Assembly (NCBI GenBank): GCA_026545225.1
Contig: CM048852.1
Coordinates: 62,755,146 to 62,819,145 of the forward strand
Direction: 5' to 3'
From: Cornus controversa
Lineage: Eukaryota; Streptophyta; Magnoliopsida; Cornales; Cornaceae
DNA length: 64,000 bases
The position numbers and the translations under genes are program-made. Of this stretch, positions 61,997 through 64,000 are shown piece by piece. The first letter of the stretch is position 1. Every line of letters begins with the position of its first letter. Under the pieces are notes generated by a model. That model worked only from the letters and a program-made list of their open reading frames with translations. It was not told where the DNA came from and did not search any database.

Positions 61997-63925
61997 CTAT
62001 TCTTGTTTCCTTTCGACTTCCAGAGAAATCTCGTTGCGACGAGTAAAAGGGAGTGTAAATGGTGGATTATACTGCAACCATGTATGCAAAAAATTAAGGC
62101 ATTCAAAGCTGTACATGAATTTCCTAAGCATTGGGTATCTGGAGATCAATTTTTTTTTTGTTTTTCTAATTGATATTTTGTTTTTTTTTTTTTAAAAAAA
62201 AGGTACCTGTGCAACTTCCACTGATGCATCCTTTTTTAATTGAAATTGACTGTCATTCTTCAGAGCATCCCGTAATGTTAATTCCCGACGCTTAACTACT
62301 TCATCAGTGACAAATCCTGATTCAATATGAAAGAGGAACAAAGGCCAAGTCATTTCTAATGTGTCATTCTAGCTATGGTGTTGGCGACTTGAATTGCAAT
62401 GCACACTACAAATTAGCACAGAAAAAAGCTTACTCATCCAATCTAATGATATGCCTTTCAGTTATTTTACCAAAATATGAAAAAGTGCGCTGTGTGATAG
62501 CTCATAGCTATTCGCATACCAAAAAAGCTTACTCATCCAATCTAATGATATGCCTTTCAGTTATTTTACCAAAATATGAAAAAGTGCGCTGTGTGATAGC
62601 TCATAGCTATTCTCATACCATAAAGTTTTACGAATTCTCAATTACATAATTGGAAATGCATGCGCACACGCACGCGCATATATATCTCATCCATACCTCC
62701 ATATACATTGAAATTACACAAATTATACAAAATTAAAAATCCTATTGACATATCAGTCCTTACAAGCCTTTTTGGGTTTGGAATTTATTTGTGCTTCAAC
62801 CCTTTGGACAGGGTTCAAGGACTGGTAGAGATTTTGGAGAAAAATCCTATTGACATCCACTGTTCTAATTTTTTGACAACCTCATCACTAATGTCATTTT
62901 TAAATGCAGAATTAAGTTTTAAACTCATCAGATGATAATAAATTAATAATCAAGGAAAACTTCATACTTCATAGACTTCCACGTACCACTATCTAACCCT
63001 GAGGTTTAAAGCTTCTTGGTTTGAGGGAAGAACAAACCTGAGAAGGCAACAACCACAACAGTTTTCCTTGGCACCTCTTTGATCCTCACAGATGGATCTT
63101 TTGGCAATGGCAAGTGAGAACCATACTTAGTAGGCATGACAAAAGACATCTGCCACCCATCTTGATCTTTCAGCTGAATAAGATTAAAATTGGATAAGAT
63201 CTTGATGAGGAAACTAAAATATGTAACTTTGAAAAAGAAGATTGGATAAGTACACTTACCACCAAATTGACCTACTACTGCCTTAAAATAAGTTGGCAGC
63301 TGTTTTTTGATAGCTTGACCATATCAGATAGACAATCAAACATCAATAAATAAAACGTTGACTATCATGTCATATCATTCAAAATGATATGATATGAGTC
63401 ATATGACCATGAAAAAGTGGCTGCCGACAATATGATGCAAATGCAAAGCATTGGAATTTCAGAAATCTCTACAGTTTAGAGTTAGCTGAATATATGAGCA
63501 ATTATCCAATTAATAAAATTATGATTTAAAAAAAAATTATCAACGAAGTGAACGAGACAAATCCATGATTTAGACTGTAAGTTTATTATTGAGCCTATAT
63601 CATCTTAAACCAATTTAAATTTTGAGATTCTTAACTGTCAACCTTATGTATAAGAATGAAAAAGGAAATATTAAAAAAAAAAACTTTGTAAAGTTTTCAA
63701 ATTTTAAAGATTTAATCATTTAATAGGACAGGGTTGATGATTTTGTTTTCCACACTAAGAATCATTTGTGATAAAAGAGTAATAGATAATACTGAGGAAG
63801 TATCCATTTAAAAGACTTACCTTGTTGGTGATCACAGGGGTTGTCATTTTCATTTTCTCCCCGTCAGATTGAATCCTGCGAGTAAAAACTGGTGTCGTCA
63901 TCTCCATTTTCTGCTTTGTTGTATT
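61997..63925 (-). CDS. SOUL haem-binding family protein (partial, 5' exons off the right edge)
   Basis: Last four exons: 63925-63821, 63173-63038, 62316-62207, 62071-61997 (TAG at 61999-61997). All borders are GT/AG and phases fit; 141 residues are visible. Family blocks in order: [85 protein letters not shown], then [20 protein letters not shown]. These are typical of plant SOUL proteins (At3g10130 type). SOUL proteins bind tetrapyrroles; plant members of this type are often plastid-located, but the N-terminus that would show this is outside the window. The intron 62317-63037 holds a 99-bp tandem duplication. Looks intact as far as seen. Confidence 0.94.
62422..62619. repeat. Nearly perfect tandem duplication, 99-bp period, two copies
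   Basis: Copies 62422-62520 and 62521-62619 start aaaaaagcttactcatccaa and differ at one base (cgcatacc against ctcatacc). Intronic in the SOUL gene; must be recent. The open frame that spans it is not a gene. Confidence 0.93.
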
Positions 63926-64000
63926 CTGAAAACAGTGTTAAAGAAATAAGCAAACAATATAATTAGATACACAAAATTCAGACATGGAAATGATTTTATT

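Noticed and set aside
62359-62649. 96-codon frame with an internal repeat
   Set aside because: Created by the 99-bp tandem duplication in a SOUL gene intron.

Overview
This is nuclear DNA from a flowering plant, almost certainly a eudicot. It is AT-rich, has plant-type GT/AG introns, and is packed with plant transposons: Mutator-like, hAT, Au-SINE, RTE-type LINE, Athila/Tat-like Gypsy and TRIM elements. I cannot name the species. Five host genes can be supported. All exon borders were read by eye, with GT/AG ends and phase checked at each junction.

Layout. (1) 1-1740, minus: F-box protein, exon 1 and most of exon 2; the C-terminus runs off the left edge. (2) 4104-5291, minus: intronless glutaredoxin-like protein with a Cys-rich tail. 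(3) 7339-22832, minus: a complete 12-exon gene for a plastid-type protein with two glutathione-transferase N-terminal/thioredoxin-fold domains. Its 1,032-base CDS is spread over 15.5 kb because the introns have collected a LINE end, three hAT elements, a solo LTR, an Au-SINE and a TRIM. (4) 61329-61619, plus: a small unknown plant protein gene. (5) 61997-63925, minus: the last four exons of a SOUL haem-binding protein that continues past the right edge. Genes 2-5 resemble neighbours I remember from Arabidopsis (At5g03870/At5g03880/At5g03890 and At3g10120/At3g10130). If so, this is a conserved block stretched by about 38 kb of repeats between genes 3 and 4.

The stretch 23-60 kb is a transposon graveyard. 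It holds a Mutator-like element with a perfect 9-bp target duplication inserted in one of two tandem copies of a host segment. A 20-kb nest of Ty3/Gypsy LTRs and gag/pol relics in both orientations follows. Further right are a fold-back region built of short modules, a 2.1-kb Mutator-like element carrying a 0.58-kb hAT element, an RTE LINE interrupted by a MITE, and a 1.5-kb LTR element with almost no interior. All LTR elements seen are fossils or have no coding interior.

There is no operon-like logic and no sign of a new multi-gene system. The most interesting items are a LOB-domain gene fragment carried inside a hAT element in an intron of gene 3, a 19-nt micro-exon that supplies the CPFC motif of gene 3, several exactly delimited nested insertions that give a relative timeline, and the module-built fold-back region at 49.6-50.9 kb.
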